Source: WQUF01 sp031549885 (GTDB lineage: Bacteria > Bacillota > Clostridia > Clostridiales > Clostridiaceae). From it: DNA of 34,032 nucleotides. The translations under genes were made by a program, and so were the position numbers. The notes below the pieces were generated by a model. The model was not told the DNA's origin. It did no database searches and saw nothing but the letters and a program-made list of their open reading frames with translations. Position 1 is the first letter of the stretch; every line of letters begins with the position of its first letter. The stretch is from contig JAVBPD010000115.1 of assembly GCA_031549885.1 (NCBI GenBank), forward strand, positions 1 through 34,032, in the 5' to 3' direction. Shown here piece after piece: positions 8,626-16,763 of this stretch.

Positions 8626-9303
8626 TCATAAATTTGCAGGATGTCTACCAGGAAGATTCATTTGCCTTCTAATTTCATATAAAGCTTCAACTTTATCTTT
8701 GTCTAAAATTTGTGGCCCCCCAAGCTGCTTTGTTAAAAACAAAAGCTTAGCATAATATTCTAGTGACTCCATTTTATAATAAGCTTGCATAAGATCTACG
8801 CTATAGGTTAATGCTCCATGATTTTCAAGAAGCAGTGCATCATATTCGTTAAGATATTTTGCTATAGCGTCTGGTATTTCTTTTGTTGATGGTGTTCCAT
8901 ATTTTGCTATTGGCACAGAACCAAGCCCTATGACAGCTTCTGGCATTATAGGATCTGTAAGTGGTATTCCTGCTATAGCAAATGCAGTTGCATATGGAGG
9001 ATGAGCATGTACTACACTACCCACATCTTCCCTATCTTTATAAATTCTTAAATGCATTTTTATCTCAGAAGATGGTCTATAATTTCCTTCACTTTGAATG
9101 ACATTTCCATTTTTGTCCACTTTGCAAAGCATATTAGGTGTCATAAATCCTTTGCTTATGCCTGTGGGCGTACAAATAAATTCATCATCATTTAATTTTA
9201 CAGAAAAGTTACCATCATTAGCTGCTACGAAGCCATTTTGATAAACACGTTTACCAATCTCACACATGAGTTCTCTTACTTCTGATTCATTCTTGTAATC
9301 CAA
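8626..9303 (-). CDS. fucA: Class II aldolase, L-fuculose-1-phosphate aldolase FucA
   Basis: A 225-residue zinc-dependent aldolase that splits L-fuculose-1-phosphate into dihydroxyacetone phosphate and L-lactaldehyde. The zinc and catalytic residues match E. coli FucA (E73, H92, H94, H155) with a constant offset of seven: E80 in SSEIKMH, H99 and H101 in VHAHPPYA, and H162 in LENHGAL. The start ATG at 9303 has a strong AAGGAGGTGA site. Its lactaldehyde product is the substrate of FucO encoded at 29739-30896. The N-terminus runs straight into the fold, with no extension that could target it to the compartment. It is separated from the main fucose operon by the regulator gene. Rhamnulose-1-phosphate as a second substrate cannot be excluded. 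Confidence 0.93.
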   Translation of the reverse strand: MDYKNESEVRELMCEIGKRVYQNGFVAANDGNFSVKLNDDEFICTPTGISKGFMTPNMLCKVDKNGNVIQSEGNYRPSSEIKMHLRIYKDREDVGSVVHAHPPYATAFAIAGIPLTDPIMPEAVIGLGSVPIAKYGTPSTKEIPDAIAKYLNEYDALLLENHGALTYSVDLMQAYYKMESLEYYAKLLFLTKQLGGPQILDKDKVEALYEIRRQMNLPGRHPANL

Positions 9304-9354
9304 AAAATGTCACCTCCTTTTGTTTTTTAACTTTGATTTATGTTGTTTTATTGT

Positions 9355-9386
9355 ATTATAACATATAAAATCAACACAAATCAACA
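9355..9386 (-). promoter_or_regulatory. fucA promoter with overlapping tandem repeat
   Basis: On the minus strand TTGATT (9384-9379), an 18-bp spacer and a consensus TATAAT (9360-9355) lie about 52 bp before the fucA start. Two copies of AAATCAACA (plus-strand sense, 9368-9376 and 9378-9386), 10 bp apart, overlap the -35 and spacer. They are candidate binding sites for a regulator other than the one suggested at 7703-7819, because the sequence differs. Confidence 0.6.
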
Positions 9387-9453
9387 ACAATAAATAAACA
9401 TCAAAAACTACTGAGCTTAACGAGTATTTGTTAAAAATTTGTGTATTTTATTA

Positions 9454-9481
9454 TTCAATTATTTAATTATTATGTTATAAT
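9454..9481 (+). promoter_or_regulatory. Promoter of the phosphate transporter genes
   Basis: TTCAAT (9454-9459), a 16-bp spacer and TATAAT (9476-9481) with an upstream TG (extended -10). It leaves a leader of about 85 nt before the start of the transporter gene. Confidence 0.55.
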
Positions 9482-9520
9482 AAAAATGTATTATTTTTTT
9501 AATTTTCCAACAAATCCACA

Positions 9521-9562
9521 CTTAAAGAAATAGATCAAGTTATTAAATTATTTCTTGTTAAG
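9521..9562 (+). promoter_or_regulatory. Leader hairpin next to the phosphate-transporter ribosome-binding site
   Basis: CTTAAAGAAATA (9521-9532) pairs with TATTTCT-TG-TTAAG (9549-9562), a 12-bp stem with a 2-nt bulge. It ends one base before the GAGG ribosome-binding site (9564-9567). No T-run follows, so it is not a terminator. A translational effect is possible but unproven. Confidence 0.35.
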
Positions 9563-9574
9563 CGAGGTAAAAAT

Positions 9575-10621
9575 ATGCAACTTACTTACTTTATTCAACA
9601 AATGATAAACAATCCTATGCTGCTTATTTCATCGCTTTTGACATTATGTGTCATTTTAGTAAATGGTTGGACAGATGCACCTAATGCTATTGCTACTTGT
9701 GTGTCAACAAGAGCAATTGAGGTGCGTAAAGCCATTGGTATGGCAGCTATCTTCAACTTTCTAGGCGTTCTGGTCATGACAATCATAAATTCTTCTGTTG
9801 CTATGACTATTTACAATATGGTAGACTTTGGTGGCGATGCGCACTCAGCAATTATCGCTTTATGTGCAGCAATGATATCCATTGTTCTTTGGGCAACTGC
9901 TGCATGGTACTTTGGTATACCAAGCAGTGAAAGTCATGCCTTAATTGCTGGACTATCTGGAGCAGCAATTGCCATACAAAACAATTTCTCAGGAATCAAT
10001 GGTTCAGAATGGGTAAAGGTGCTGTGGGGACTTGTGCTCTCAACCATTCTTGGATTTATACTTGGTTTCTTTAGCGCTAAATTAACAGTACTATCATTCA
10101 AGAATAAAGATCGCATAAAAAGTAGCCGTTTTTTTTCTCGTGCACAAGTTGTAGGCGGGGCAACTATGGCTTTTATGCACGGAGCTCAGGATGGGCAAAA
10201 ATTTATAGCCGTCTTCCTAATAGGTGCAGCCCTTGCTAGTGGACAATCAGCTGCCACAACTTTTGTTGTTCCAATATGGCTTATGGTCCTATGTTCCATC
10301 GTAATGGCATTTGGAACTTCTGTAGGAGGATATAGAATTATTAAATCTGTTGGCATGGATATGGTTAAATTACGCCCATATCAGGGTTTTGCTGCAGATT
10401 TTGCAGCTTCATTATGCCTTTTATTTTCATCATTGACTGGTATCCCTGTTAGTACAACACACACTAAAACAACAGCAATTATGGGTGTTGGTGCATCGCG
10501 AAGCCTAAAGAATATGAACTGGAACATTGTAAAGGATTTAGTTCTTGCATGGGTACTTACCTTTCCAGGGTGTGGGCTTATTGGTTTCTTAATGGCCAAG
10601 TTATTTCTATGGGTATGGTAA
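9575..10621 (+). CDS. pit: PiT-family inorganic phosphate transporter
   Basis: A 348-residue membrane protein of the PiT (PHO4) family, which imports phosphate, usually as a metal-phosphate complex with a proton or sodium. The repeated family signatures are present: GWTDAPNAIATCVSTRA near residues 31-47 and the matching C-terminal repeat VSTTHTKTTAIMGVG. About ten hydrophobic segments are seen, and SSESHALIAGLSGA lies in the middle. Its ribosome-binding site is GAGG, 7 bp before ATG. It is followed 39 bp later by a DUF47/PhoU-like gene, the usual partner. It has no direct link to fucose metabolism and reads as a housekeeping insertion. Confidence 0.93.
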   Translation: MQLTYFIQQMINNPMLLISSLLTLCVILVNGWTDAPNAIATCVSTRAIEVRKAIGMAAIFNFLGVLVMTIINSSVAMTIYNMVDFGGDAHSAIIALCAAMISIVLWATAAWYFGIPSSESHALIAGLSGAAIAIQNNFSGINGSEWVKVLWGLVLSTILGFILGFFSAKLTVLSFKNKDRIKSSRFFSRAQVVGGATMAFMHGAQDGQKFIAVFLIGAALASGQSAATTFVVPIWLMVLCSIVMAFGTSVGGYRIIKSVGMDMVKLRPYQGFAADFAASLCLLFSSLTGIPVSTTHTKTTAIMGVGASRSLKNMNWNIVKDLVLAWVLTFPGCGLIGFLMAKLFLWVW

Positions 10622-10660
10622 AAAAGCCCCTCTATATCTATTTATATAGGAGATGATCAA

Positions 10661-11281
10661 ATGCCAAAGCGTCAAAATGATTATTACGAATTGATGGAAC
10701 AGCTAATTGCATGTAGTGTTCAAGCAGCCAATTTACTTATGGAGATAATGAAAAACTATTCAGAGCATCATATTTCTCATTATCGTGAAAGTATGCACAA
10801 AATTGAGAATGCAGCTGACGAGTTGCAACATGACACACTTAAAAAGCTTTCTAGTGAATTCATTACTCCAATTGACCAGGAAGATATTATGTGTTTGATA
10901 CAAATAATAGATGATGTTACTGATGCAATCGATGAAGTTGTGATTGACTTATATATGTTCAACATTAATAAAATACCGCAGGATGCGCCACAATTAACAT
11001 TTATTATGAATGATTGCGTTGGAATGTTACAAAATGCAATTGGTGAACTTAAACATTTCAAAAAACCAGAAAAGCTTAAAAAAATCCTAATTGAGGTAAA
11101 TGATATCGAAGCTAAAGCAGATGAAGTATATATTGAGGCAATACGTAAACTTTTCTCATCAAGTTATGCTACAAATGAAATCATAGGGATTAAATCCATC
11201 TATGATAGCCTCGAAAACTGCTGTGACCTATGTGAGCGTGCCAGTGATATAATAGAACAGATTATAATGAAAAATACGTAA
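10661..11281 (+). CDS. DUF47 family PhoU-like protein, putative Pit regulator
   Basis: A 206-residue, mostly alpha-helical protein of the DUF47 (PhoU-related) family. Such proteins are usually encoded next to PiT transporters and are thought to modulate them. The N-terminal helix contains YYELMEQLIACSVQAANLL, and the conserved E/D-rich motifs HKIENAADELQHD and NDIEAKADEVYIEA are repeated as in PhoU, where they bind metal. It starts with ATG at 10661 behind an AGGAGAT site and ends just before a strong terminator. Function beyond partnership with the transporter is not established by sequence. Confidence 0.88.
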   Translation: MPKRQNDYYELMEQLIACSVQAANLLMEIMKNYSEHHISHYRESMHKIENAADELQHDTLKKLSSEFITPIDQEDIMCLIQIIDDVTDAIDEVVIDLYMFNINKIPQDAPQLTFIMNDCVGMLQNAIGELKHFKKPEKLKKILIEVNDIEAKADEVYIEAIRKLFSSSYATNEIIGIKSIYDSLENCCDLCERASDIIEQIIMKNT

Positions 11282-11315
11282 TTATAAGGTTAAACATAAA
11301 ATGTCGCAAAAATAA

Positions 11316-11354
11316 CGGCTTAGATATTTATTAAAATATCAAGCCGATTTTTTT
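11316..11354 (+). terminator. Rho-independent terminator of the pit operon
   Basis: The CGGCTT arm at 11316 and its AAGCCG partner (11341-11346) close a long stem continued by GATATTT/AAATATC, with one bulged A and a short loop. A run of seven T follows at 11348-11354. It also lies 25 bp before the convergent HD-domain gene's stop. Confidence 0.88.
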
Positions 11355-11379
11355 ATAAGTTATTTACAAATTTTGATAT

Positions 11380-12015
11380 TTAAAATTTAGATAGCAATTT
11401 CTCTTCATCCCATATTCCACCAGTACATTCAACTTTAAAACGATTAATGAATTCATTCAAAAAATCCATTTTTTCATCAAATATTTTCCTGCTTATTTCA
11501 AAATATAGTTCACTTCTATATTTTTCATTTTTTGTTGGACGTACTTTTGTCATCCACTCAATAATATCAAGTATAGTTTGATCATGAGGAATAGCATGAA
11601 TAAATGATCTCCAAACATCAAAAATCCCAAAATGATCAAGATAATCAGCATCTTGATGGAGTCTAACAAACTTCGAATAATTGCGTTTAAAATCTCTTTT
11701 ATCATGTACGCTAATAATATCACATATTTGATCAAGCTCACCTTTAGCGCAATATGGTGATAAAACTTCTCTTGTCATATTTGCCCCTTCAATATTATGA
11801 TTTTCTACTCCATTCATAATGTCATGAAACCATGCCGATACTAATAAAATATCATCATGGCTTGAATCATCTGGGTATATATGTTTTCTTAGTTTTATTA
11901 CTAGTGAAGCAACACGTTCTCCATGATAATATTTTTCTCCCTTTTCATTTGAATATGGACTGTACTTATTTCCCATTAATTCAAAAGCAAGTTGTTTTAT
12001 TTTATATACTTCCAC
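11380..12015 (-). CDS. HD-domain metal-dependent phosphohydrolase, substrate unknown
   Basis: A 211-residue HD-superfamily protein. The metal-binding set is visible: H31 (in YYHGERV), H64 and D65 (in AWFHDI), then D122 (in HQDADYLD). The start is GTG at 12015, placed well behind GGAGG. Proteins of this build act on phosphate esters or nucleotides, but no substrate can be assigned. The pdu-operon terminator lies between it and pduT, and a convergent terminator is on its other side, so it is probably a single-gene unit. It is unlikely to belong to the BMC system. Confidence 0.85.
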   Translation of the reverse strand: MEVYKIKQLAFELMGNKYSPYSNEKGEKYYHGERVASLVIKLRKHIYPDDSSHDDILLVSAWFHDIMNGVENHNIEGANMTREVLSPYCAKGELDQICDIISVHDKRDFKRNYSKFVRLHQDADYLDHFGIFDVWRSFIHAIPHDQTILDIIEWMTKVRPTKNEKYRSELYFEISRKIFDEKMDFLNEFINRFKVECTGGIWDEEKLLSKF

Positions 12016-12061
12016 TATTAACCTCCAAATGTATGCTATAAACTTTGATTAACTTCTCCAT

Positions 12062-12109
12062 AAATAAAAAAGCCATTGCAAAACTAATAAAATCAATTTT
12101 ACAACAGCT
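12062..12109 (-). terminator. Terminator of the pdu microcompartment operon
   Basis: On the minus strand AGCTGTTGTAAAA (12109-12097) pairs with TTTTGCAATGGCT (12083-12071) through a 13-bp stem with three G-U wobbles. It is followed by six T (12071-12066) and more AT. It lies about 12 bp after the pduT stop, the last gene of the operon. Confidence 0.75.
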
Positions 12110-12120
12110 CTTTTAAAAAT

Positions 12121-12669
12121 TTAATATATATATTCTAATAAGTTTTTACTTGGAGAAGGTATAACTGTAGATGCAACTAAATCTCCATACTCTTTTAAAC
12201 CTTCTTCACATGATTTAACAGCAGATTTTACAGAAGCAACATCTCCAGTAATAATTGTAAAACCTTTACCTCCAAGTCCTCTTGCAATTCTAATTTCTAT
12301 AAGTTCAACATTAGAGCTTTTAACAGCAATGTCTCCAGCAATAACCGATGAAATAGCTGACATGGTTTCTACTATTCCAAGAGCTTGAATTTTTGAAACA
12401 GCAGTGGTACCAGATATAGCAGGAAAAACTTTCTCTGAAATATTTGGAATTACATAAGAAGATATTAGAAAATATTCTGATATACTTCTTGCTGCTTCAA
12501 CAGAATACTCAACAGCTCCAACTTCACCAGTGATAATGGATATATACTTTCCAGGACAAATTGGAGAGGAAAATACAAGCTCTATGTTTCCAGCTTTTAG
12601 CATAGCATCTGCAGCTTCAACACCTTTTGCAATACTTTTAAATTCAACTAGCCCTATAGCTCTTCCCAT
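12121..12669 (-). CDS. pduT: BMC shell protein PduT (tandem BMC domains, Fe-S type)
   Basis: A 182-residue protein with two BMC domains in tandem, which forms pseudohexameric trimers in the shell. The first domain covers about residues 2-85, the second 95-180 (KIQALGIVETMSAISSVIAGD). Starting at the ATG that overlaps the pduS stop (TAATG) gives a single pore cysteine at position 38 (SSPICPGK). That is the residue binding a [4Fe-4S] cluster at the trimer axis in characterised PduT. The frame's two extra upstream codons fall on the GGAGGGGG ribosome-binding site, so they are excluded. It probably passes electrons between the lumen and PduS or cytosolic carriers. It is the last gene of the operon. 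Confidence 0.93.
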   Translation of the reverse strand: MGRAIGLVEFKSIAKGVEAADAMLKAGNIELVFSSPICPGKYISIITGEVGAVEYSVEAARSISEYFLISSYVIPNISEKVFPAISGTTAVSKIQALGIVETMSAISSVIAGDIAVKSSNVELIEIRIARGLGGKGFTIITGDVASVKSAVKSCEEGLKEYGDLVASTVIPSPSKNLLEYIY

Positions 12670-14018
12670 TAACATCCCCCTCCATTCTTCTTAATTATAA
12701 TAGAATTTATATTTATATCACTGACAATTCCATCAATGCTAGCATGTATATTTGAACCCATCTTACCTTCTGGAATCCTCGCAATTAATTGCCCTTTAGA
12801 TACCATATCATTTACACTTACAACTACTTCAGATGCTATACCAATATGCTGCCTTAGTAAAATTTTAACCTCTTTAAATATATTTTCATCTACATCTGTA
12901 AGAGGAGCATCCTTATTATATTTTGTAAGCTCTAATCGTGATATTAGTTTTTTTACAGGATATTTTTTATACTCTCTAAAAGAACTTACATTGACTGGTT
13001 GTTTATTATTTGGATTTTTAATACCATTTTGTGATAATGTGGTTTTCAAATATGTATTTAATTTCCATGGTTGAAGACCCATTATACAAGCAACTTCACA
13101 GAGCCCACATTCACAACATAAAAATGCTTCGGTAGAAGATGCATCATTTTCACATGTTGAATTATAGCTTGCAAGTCTCATTAATTTATCTGGATGAAGA
13201 TTATGTCCTAATAAATTCCTAGGGCAGACTTCAGTGCACATAGAACAGTGGCAACAAGCTGTTTTTGCTTCCTTTAACATAACTTTCATATTTTTATTTT
13301 TTGCAATAATAATTGGATGATCGTTAGGAAGTATAATATAGCCCTTTGTGCTCTTTTTAACATAAGTGATATCTGGATTTGCAATCTTTCCCATCATAGG
13401 GCCACCATCAATAACAGAATACTCTTTTAAAGATGTGCCTCCAGCTAAATTTAAAGCATCATAAAAACTTATTCCAACAGGAACTTTAACGGTGACTGGA
13501 TTTTTAACATCACCAGTTATCGTTAAATAAGTTTCAGTTACATTCTCATCTTTAAGCGCTTTACTTATATTTAAAAGAGTTTCTACATTTAACACAACAG
13601 CGCCTACATTTAAAGGAATGCCACCTTCAGGTACAATTTTCTTCAATACTTCATAAACAGTAACCTGTTCATCACCTGCAGGATAAAAATCATCAAGATA
13701 ACTAAGCTCTATATTTTCATACTTTTTTATTTCATTTTCTAAAGCCCCTATAGCATCGTGGTATTTTTTCTTTAATGCTAAAAAACCCTTTTTTGCTCCA
13801 ACACTTATGAGCACATAGCAAAATGCTTCAACTATCTCTTTTACATACACCTTCATAAGCTGTTGATCTACTCTAAGTAGAGGCTCACATTCAGCGCCAT
13901 TCATAATCAAATACTCTGGATGAGAATTTAATTTTACATAGGTGGGAAATCCTGCCCCACCTGCACCAATTATACCTGCATTCTTGACTAAATCCACTAA
14001 ATTATCCATGGCCATCAC
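12669..14018 (-). CDS. pduS: Cobalamin reductase PduS (RnfC-like, two 4Fe-4S clusters)
   Basis: An iron-sulfur flavoprotein of 449 residues that reduces cobalamin for re-adenosylation by PduO. The N-terminal GAGGAGFPTYVK (about residues 18-29) is the RnfC/NuoF nucleotide-FMN motif. Two CxxCxxCxxxC ferredoxin motifs follow (C255/258/261/265 and C301/304/307/311). A C-terminal segment with HIGIASEVVVSVND and IHASIDGIV resembles the biotinyl-like barrel of RnfC. Three starts are in frame: GTG at 14018, ATG at 14015 and ATG at 14009. None has a strong ribosome-binding site, so the N-terminus is uncertain by up to three residues. It lies 6 bp after pduP and overlaps pduT. Confidence 0.93.
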   Translation of the reverse strand: MMAMDNLVDLVKNAGIIGAGGAGFPTYVKLNSHPEYLIMNGAECEPLLRVDQQLMKVYVKEIVEAFCYVLISVGAKKGFLALKKKYHDAIGALENEIKKYENIELSYLDDFYPAGDEQVTVYEVLKKIVPEGGIPLNVGAVVLNVETLLNISKALKDENVTETYLTITGDVKNPVTVKVPVGISFYDALNLAGGTSLKEYSVIDGGPMMGKIANPDITYVKKSTKGYIILPNDHPIIIAKNKNMKVMLKEAKTACCHCSMCTEVCPRNLLGHNLHPDKLMRLASYNSTCENDASSTEAFLCCECGLCEVACIMGLQPWKLNTYLKTTLSQNGIKNPNNKQPVNVSSFREYKKYPVKKLISRLELTKYNKDAPLTDVDENIFKEVKILLRQHIGIASEVVVSVNDMVSKGQLIARIPEGKMGSNIHASIDGIVSDININSIIIKKNGGGC

Positions 14019-14024
14019 TCATTT

Positions 14025-15428
14025 CTATTTAATAAAGAATCCGTCACTTAAGACACATCTTCTTCTTCTTGCAAAAACCCTGGCAGAAGTAAGACCTTCA
14101 CCTGTTGGTCCTGCAATGGTAAAAGTGCAATATCCTTCTCCTAAAAATCCAATTCCTGCATAAGAAGGAGCGTTTTTAACAAAAATAGTAGTTTGTATTG
14201 TTCTTGCCATTTTAGTCAAGTTATCTATATTCTTTGAATGCATCATAGCTGTATGTCTATTTCCTTTTTCACAAATGACAGCCATATCAATTGCCTCACT
14301 TATATTTTTAGCTCTAACTATTGGAAGCACTGGCATCATTAATTCTTCCATAACAAATATATGATCAAGCTTAGTTTCACATATTATACATCTTGTTCCA
14401 TCAGGATATGAAACACCAAGCTTATTTAAAATATATTGAGCACTTTTACCAATAAAATCCTTATTTGGATGATCATCTTCAATAATTAGCTCTTTAAGTT
14501 TGTCAATCATATTTCCTTTTAATTCAAAAGCACCATATCTTTTCATAGAGCTTATGAGATGATCACAAACCTCATCTAAAACAATCACTTCTTTTTCACT
14601 TGTGCATGGAAGGTTATTATCAAAAGTACAACCATCGATAATATCCTTTCCAGCCTTTTCTATATCAGCAGTTTCATCAACTACACAAGGTGGATTTCCA
14701 GCTCCTGCTCCAATGGCCTTTTTTCCAGAAGAAAGAGCAATTTTCACAACTCCAGGTCCCCCAGTTACACATAACATGTTAATTTTTGGATGTTTCATCA
14801 TAATATTTACATTTTCAACACTTGGGTCCTTAACAGTTGTAATTAAATTCTTTGGTCCGCCACATTTTTGTATAGCCATATTTAATATTTCAATTGTTTT
14901 AATTGAAGTATTTTTTGCCCTTGGATGTGGTGAAAAAACTATGGAATTTCCAGCTGCAATCATTCCTATAGCATTACAAAGAATGGTTTCTGATGGATTT
15001 GTAGTTGGTGTTATAGATCCAATAACTCCAAAAGGTGAAAGCTCTAATAAAGTTAATCCATAATCTCCAGTATATGCTTCGGCTCTTAAATCCTCTGTGC
15101 CAGGAGTTTTATCTACAACCAATTTATTTTTAAGCCTTTTATGCTCATAGTTTCCCATTCCAGTCTCTTCAACAGCCATTTGAGATAACAAGTCTATATT
15201 TTTAGTAAACTCCTCTTTCATAGATATAATAATTTTTTCTCTAAAATCAAAAGTAAATTTAACCAATTCTTTTTGTGCAATATATGCTTTTTCTATTGCC
15301 ATATCCATTGTGCTAAAAATACCATATTCAGAATGATTTAAACTATCATTTTCCAATGACATGTTGCCTTTAATTTTGTCTATAATTAAATTTACGACCT
15401 TTTCATAGTCTTGTGATTCTAATTTCAT
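14025..15428 (-). CDS. pduP: CoA-acylating propionaldehyde dehydrogenase PduP
   Basis: A 467-residue aldehyde dehydrogenase that converts propionaldehyde, NAD+ and CoA to propionyl-CoA inside the compartment. The catalytic cysteine is C275 (NNLPCTSEKE), with the cofactor-binding TPTTNPSETI segment at 140-149 and GAGAGNPPCVVDET at 240-253. The first 20 residues (KLESQDYEKVVNLIIDKIK) can form an amphipathic helix of the kind that targets PduP to the shell, followed by an N/S-rich linker. The start ATG at 15428 follows AAGGGGTGATT. EutE is the closest alternative, but the operon fixes the role. A 100-bp gap separates it from pduO. Confidence 0.95.
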   Translation of the reverse strand: MKLESQDYEKVVNLIIDKIKGNMSLENDSLNHSEYGIFSTMDMAIEKAYIAQKELVKFTFDFREKIIISMKEEFTKNIDLLSQMAVEETGMGNYEHKRLKNKLVVDKTPGTEDLRAEAYTGDYGLTLLELSPFGVIGSITPTTNPSETILCNAIGMIAAGNSIVFSPHPRAKNTSIKTIEILNMAIQKCGGPKNLITTVKDPSVENVNIMMKHPKINMLCVTGGPGVVKIALSSGKKAIGAGAGNPPCVVDETADIEKAGKDIIDGCTFDNNLPCTSEKEVIVLDEVCDHLISSMKRYGAFELKGNMIDKLKELIIEDDHPNKDFIGKSAQYILNKLGVSYPDGTRCIICETKLDHIFVMEELMMPVLPIVRAKNISEAIDMAVICEKGNRHTAMMHSKNIDNLTKMARTIQTTIFVKNAPSYAGIGFLGEGYCTFTIAGPTGEGLTSARVFARRRRCVLSDGFFIK

Positions 15429-15528
15429 ATAATCACCCCTTATTTGATAACTTTCAGAATTATGGGTGAAATGCTCAATATTATAAATCTTTAAAGACTC
15501 ACCTTAATTCTTTTGTCTAGATTTAATT

Positions 15529-16485
15529 TTACTTTAATGCATATTGTGCAACATCCATATCCTCTTCTACAGAACCACCGCTAACCCCTATACCACCAAT
15601 GATTTTGCCATCTTCATATATTGGATATCCTCCACCAAAGGTGATCATTTTATCATCAGAATGTTGAATTCCATAAAGTGCTGCACCAGGTTGAGCAACT
15701 TTTGACAATTGATCTGTAGGCATTTTAACTGCAACTGCGCTATATGCTTTCTTTTTTGATATATCAATGCTAACTAAAAGTGAATCATCCATCCTATGAA
15801 GGAGTACTATATTTCCAGAATTGTCAACAACAGAAATTACCATTGGAACTTTAATCTCAATTGCTCTCTCTTCAGCTTTTTTACATAATTCTTTTGCTAA
15901 ACCTAAATTCATCATATTATTATTCTCCTTTTTTAATATACTTATTATATTTTTTGTTATTTTATCAACTAAAGACGTGTAACTTTCCATTCTAGCCATA
16001 ATATACAAAGTATCTGACAATCTATTTACAAATTTTATTAAAAGTTCACTTATATTAGAAGTTTTAGAGAGAGTTACAATGTTCCTCTCCGCTCTTCTTA
16101 CAATAGTTCTTGCAACATGTAGCAAGGAAGATAAATAAGTATCTCCAGGAATAATAAATTCATGTTGAGGGCCGAGAATTTTTTGATAATTATCTATTAT
16201 ATTCTCTAAATATTTAACGTCATCTTCATTTATCCTATTATTTAAATATTTCAATCCACTTTCATCGCTAGCAAGCTCACCATTTAATTGAAATATCCTT
16301 TTTTGAATATGCCTTAGAATTTCTTTCATATCAGTGTTTTCCATAAGTGAATAACAAACACCAATTTGTGAGTTTGCCTCATCCATAGTTCCATAGCACT
16401 CTACTCTAAGACTATCTTTATCAACTCTAGTTCCTCCTAATAAGGAAGTTTGACCTTTGTCTCCACCTTTAGTGTATATACTCAT
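15529..16485 (-). CDS. pduO: PduO: ATP:cob(I)alamin adenosyltransferase fused to a GlcG/HbpS-like domain
   Basis: A 318-residue two-domain protein. Residues 1-185 are the PduO-type adenosyltransferase, with the ATP-binding TKGGDKGQTSLLGG (5-18) and the helix RTIVRRAER (126-134) needed for catalysis. Residues 191-318 are the GlcG/HbpS-like (PduOC) domain, with ISVVDNSGNIVLLHRMDDS and ITFGGGYPIYEDGKIIGGIGVSGG. The fused form is typical of Pdu operons. It adenosylates reduced cobalamin for PduCDE, working with PduS. The C-terminal domain may bind haem or cobalamin in relatives; its role is unclear. The start ATG has a consensus AGGAGGTGA. Confidence 0.95.
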   Translation of the reverse strand: MSIYTKGGDKGQTSLLGGTRVDKDSLRVECYGTMDEANSQIGVCYSLMENTDMKEILRHIQKRIFQLNGELASDESGLKYLNNRINEDDVKYLENIIDNYQKILGPQHEFIIPGDTYLSSLLHVARTIVRRAERNIVTLSKTSNISELLIKFVNRLSDTLYIMARMESYTSLVDKITKNIISILKKENNNMMNLGLAKELCKKAEERAIEIKVPMVISVVDNSGNIVLLHRMDDSLLVSIDISKKKAYSAVAVKMPTDQLSKVAQPGAALYGIQHSDDKMITFGGGYPIYEDGKIIGGIGVSGGSVEEDMDVAQYALK

Positions 16486-16496
16486 GAAATCACCTC

Positions 16497-16763
16497 CTAA
16501 GAATTAATTTCAATTGTATCAATAATGCCAACAATTGTTCTATCGATTGGGGAGTTTTCAGCAAAAATATTTCTAGCAGAGCTTCCAGAAGTAACAAGAA
16601 CTGTCTCTCCAAAACCTGCGCCTACAGAATCAACTGCAACTTCTATATCATCCTTAAGCATTTGATTTTTATCTAAATACTTAATTATAAGAAGCTTTTT
16701 ACCTACAAGTCCTTCATTCTTTGTAGTACTTACAACTGTTCCAACAACTTTAGCTATATACAT
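16497..16763 (-). CDS. pduN: BMC vertex protein PduN (EutN/CcmL pentamer)
   Basis: An 88-residue EutN/CcmL family protein, forming pentamers that close the vertices of the polyhedral shell. The characteristic start MYIAKVVGTVVST, the central VAVDSVGAGFGETVLVTSGSSAR and the C-terminal DRTIVGIIDTIEI are all present. It overlaps the upstream flavoprotein gene by 10 nt. It is the only pentamer gene in the window, so it is probably essential for a closed shell. Confidence 0.95.
   Translation of the reverse strand: MYIAKVVGTVVSTTKNEGLVGKKLLIIKYLDKNQMLKDDIEVAVDSVGAGFGETVLVTSGSSARNIFAENSPIDRTIVGIIDTIEINS

Noticed and set aside
14602..15063. 153-codon plus-strand frame inside pduP
   Set aside because: It is antisense to a clearly conserved dehydrogenase and has no ribosome-binding site or family features.
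15463..15506. GGTGA/TCACC inverted repeat in the pduO-pduP gap
   Set aside because: Only five base pairs with a 34-nt loop and no T-run; not distinguishable from chance.
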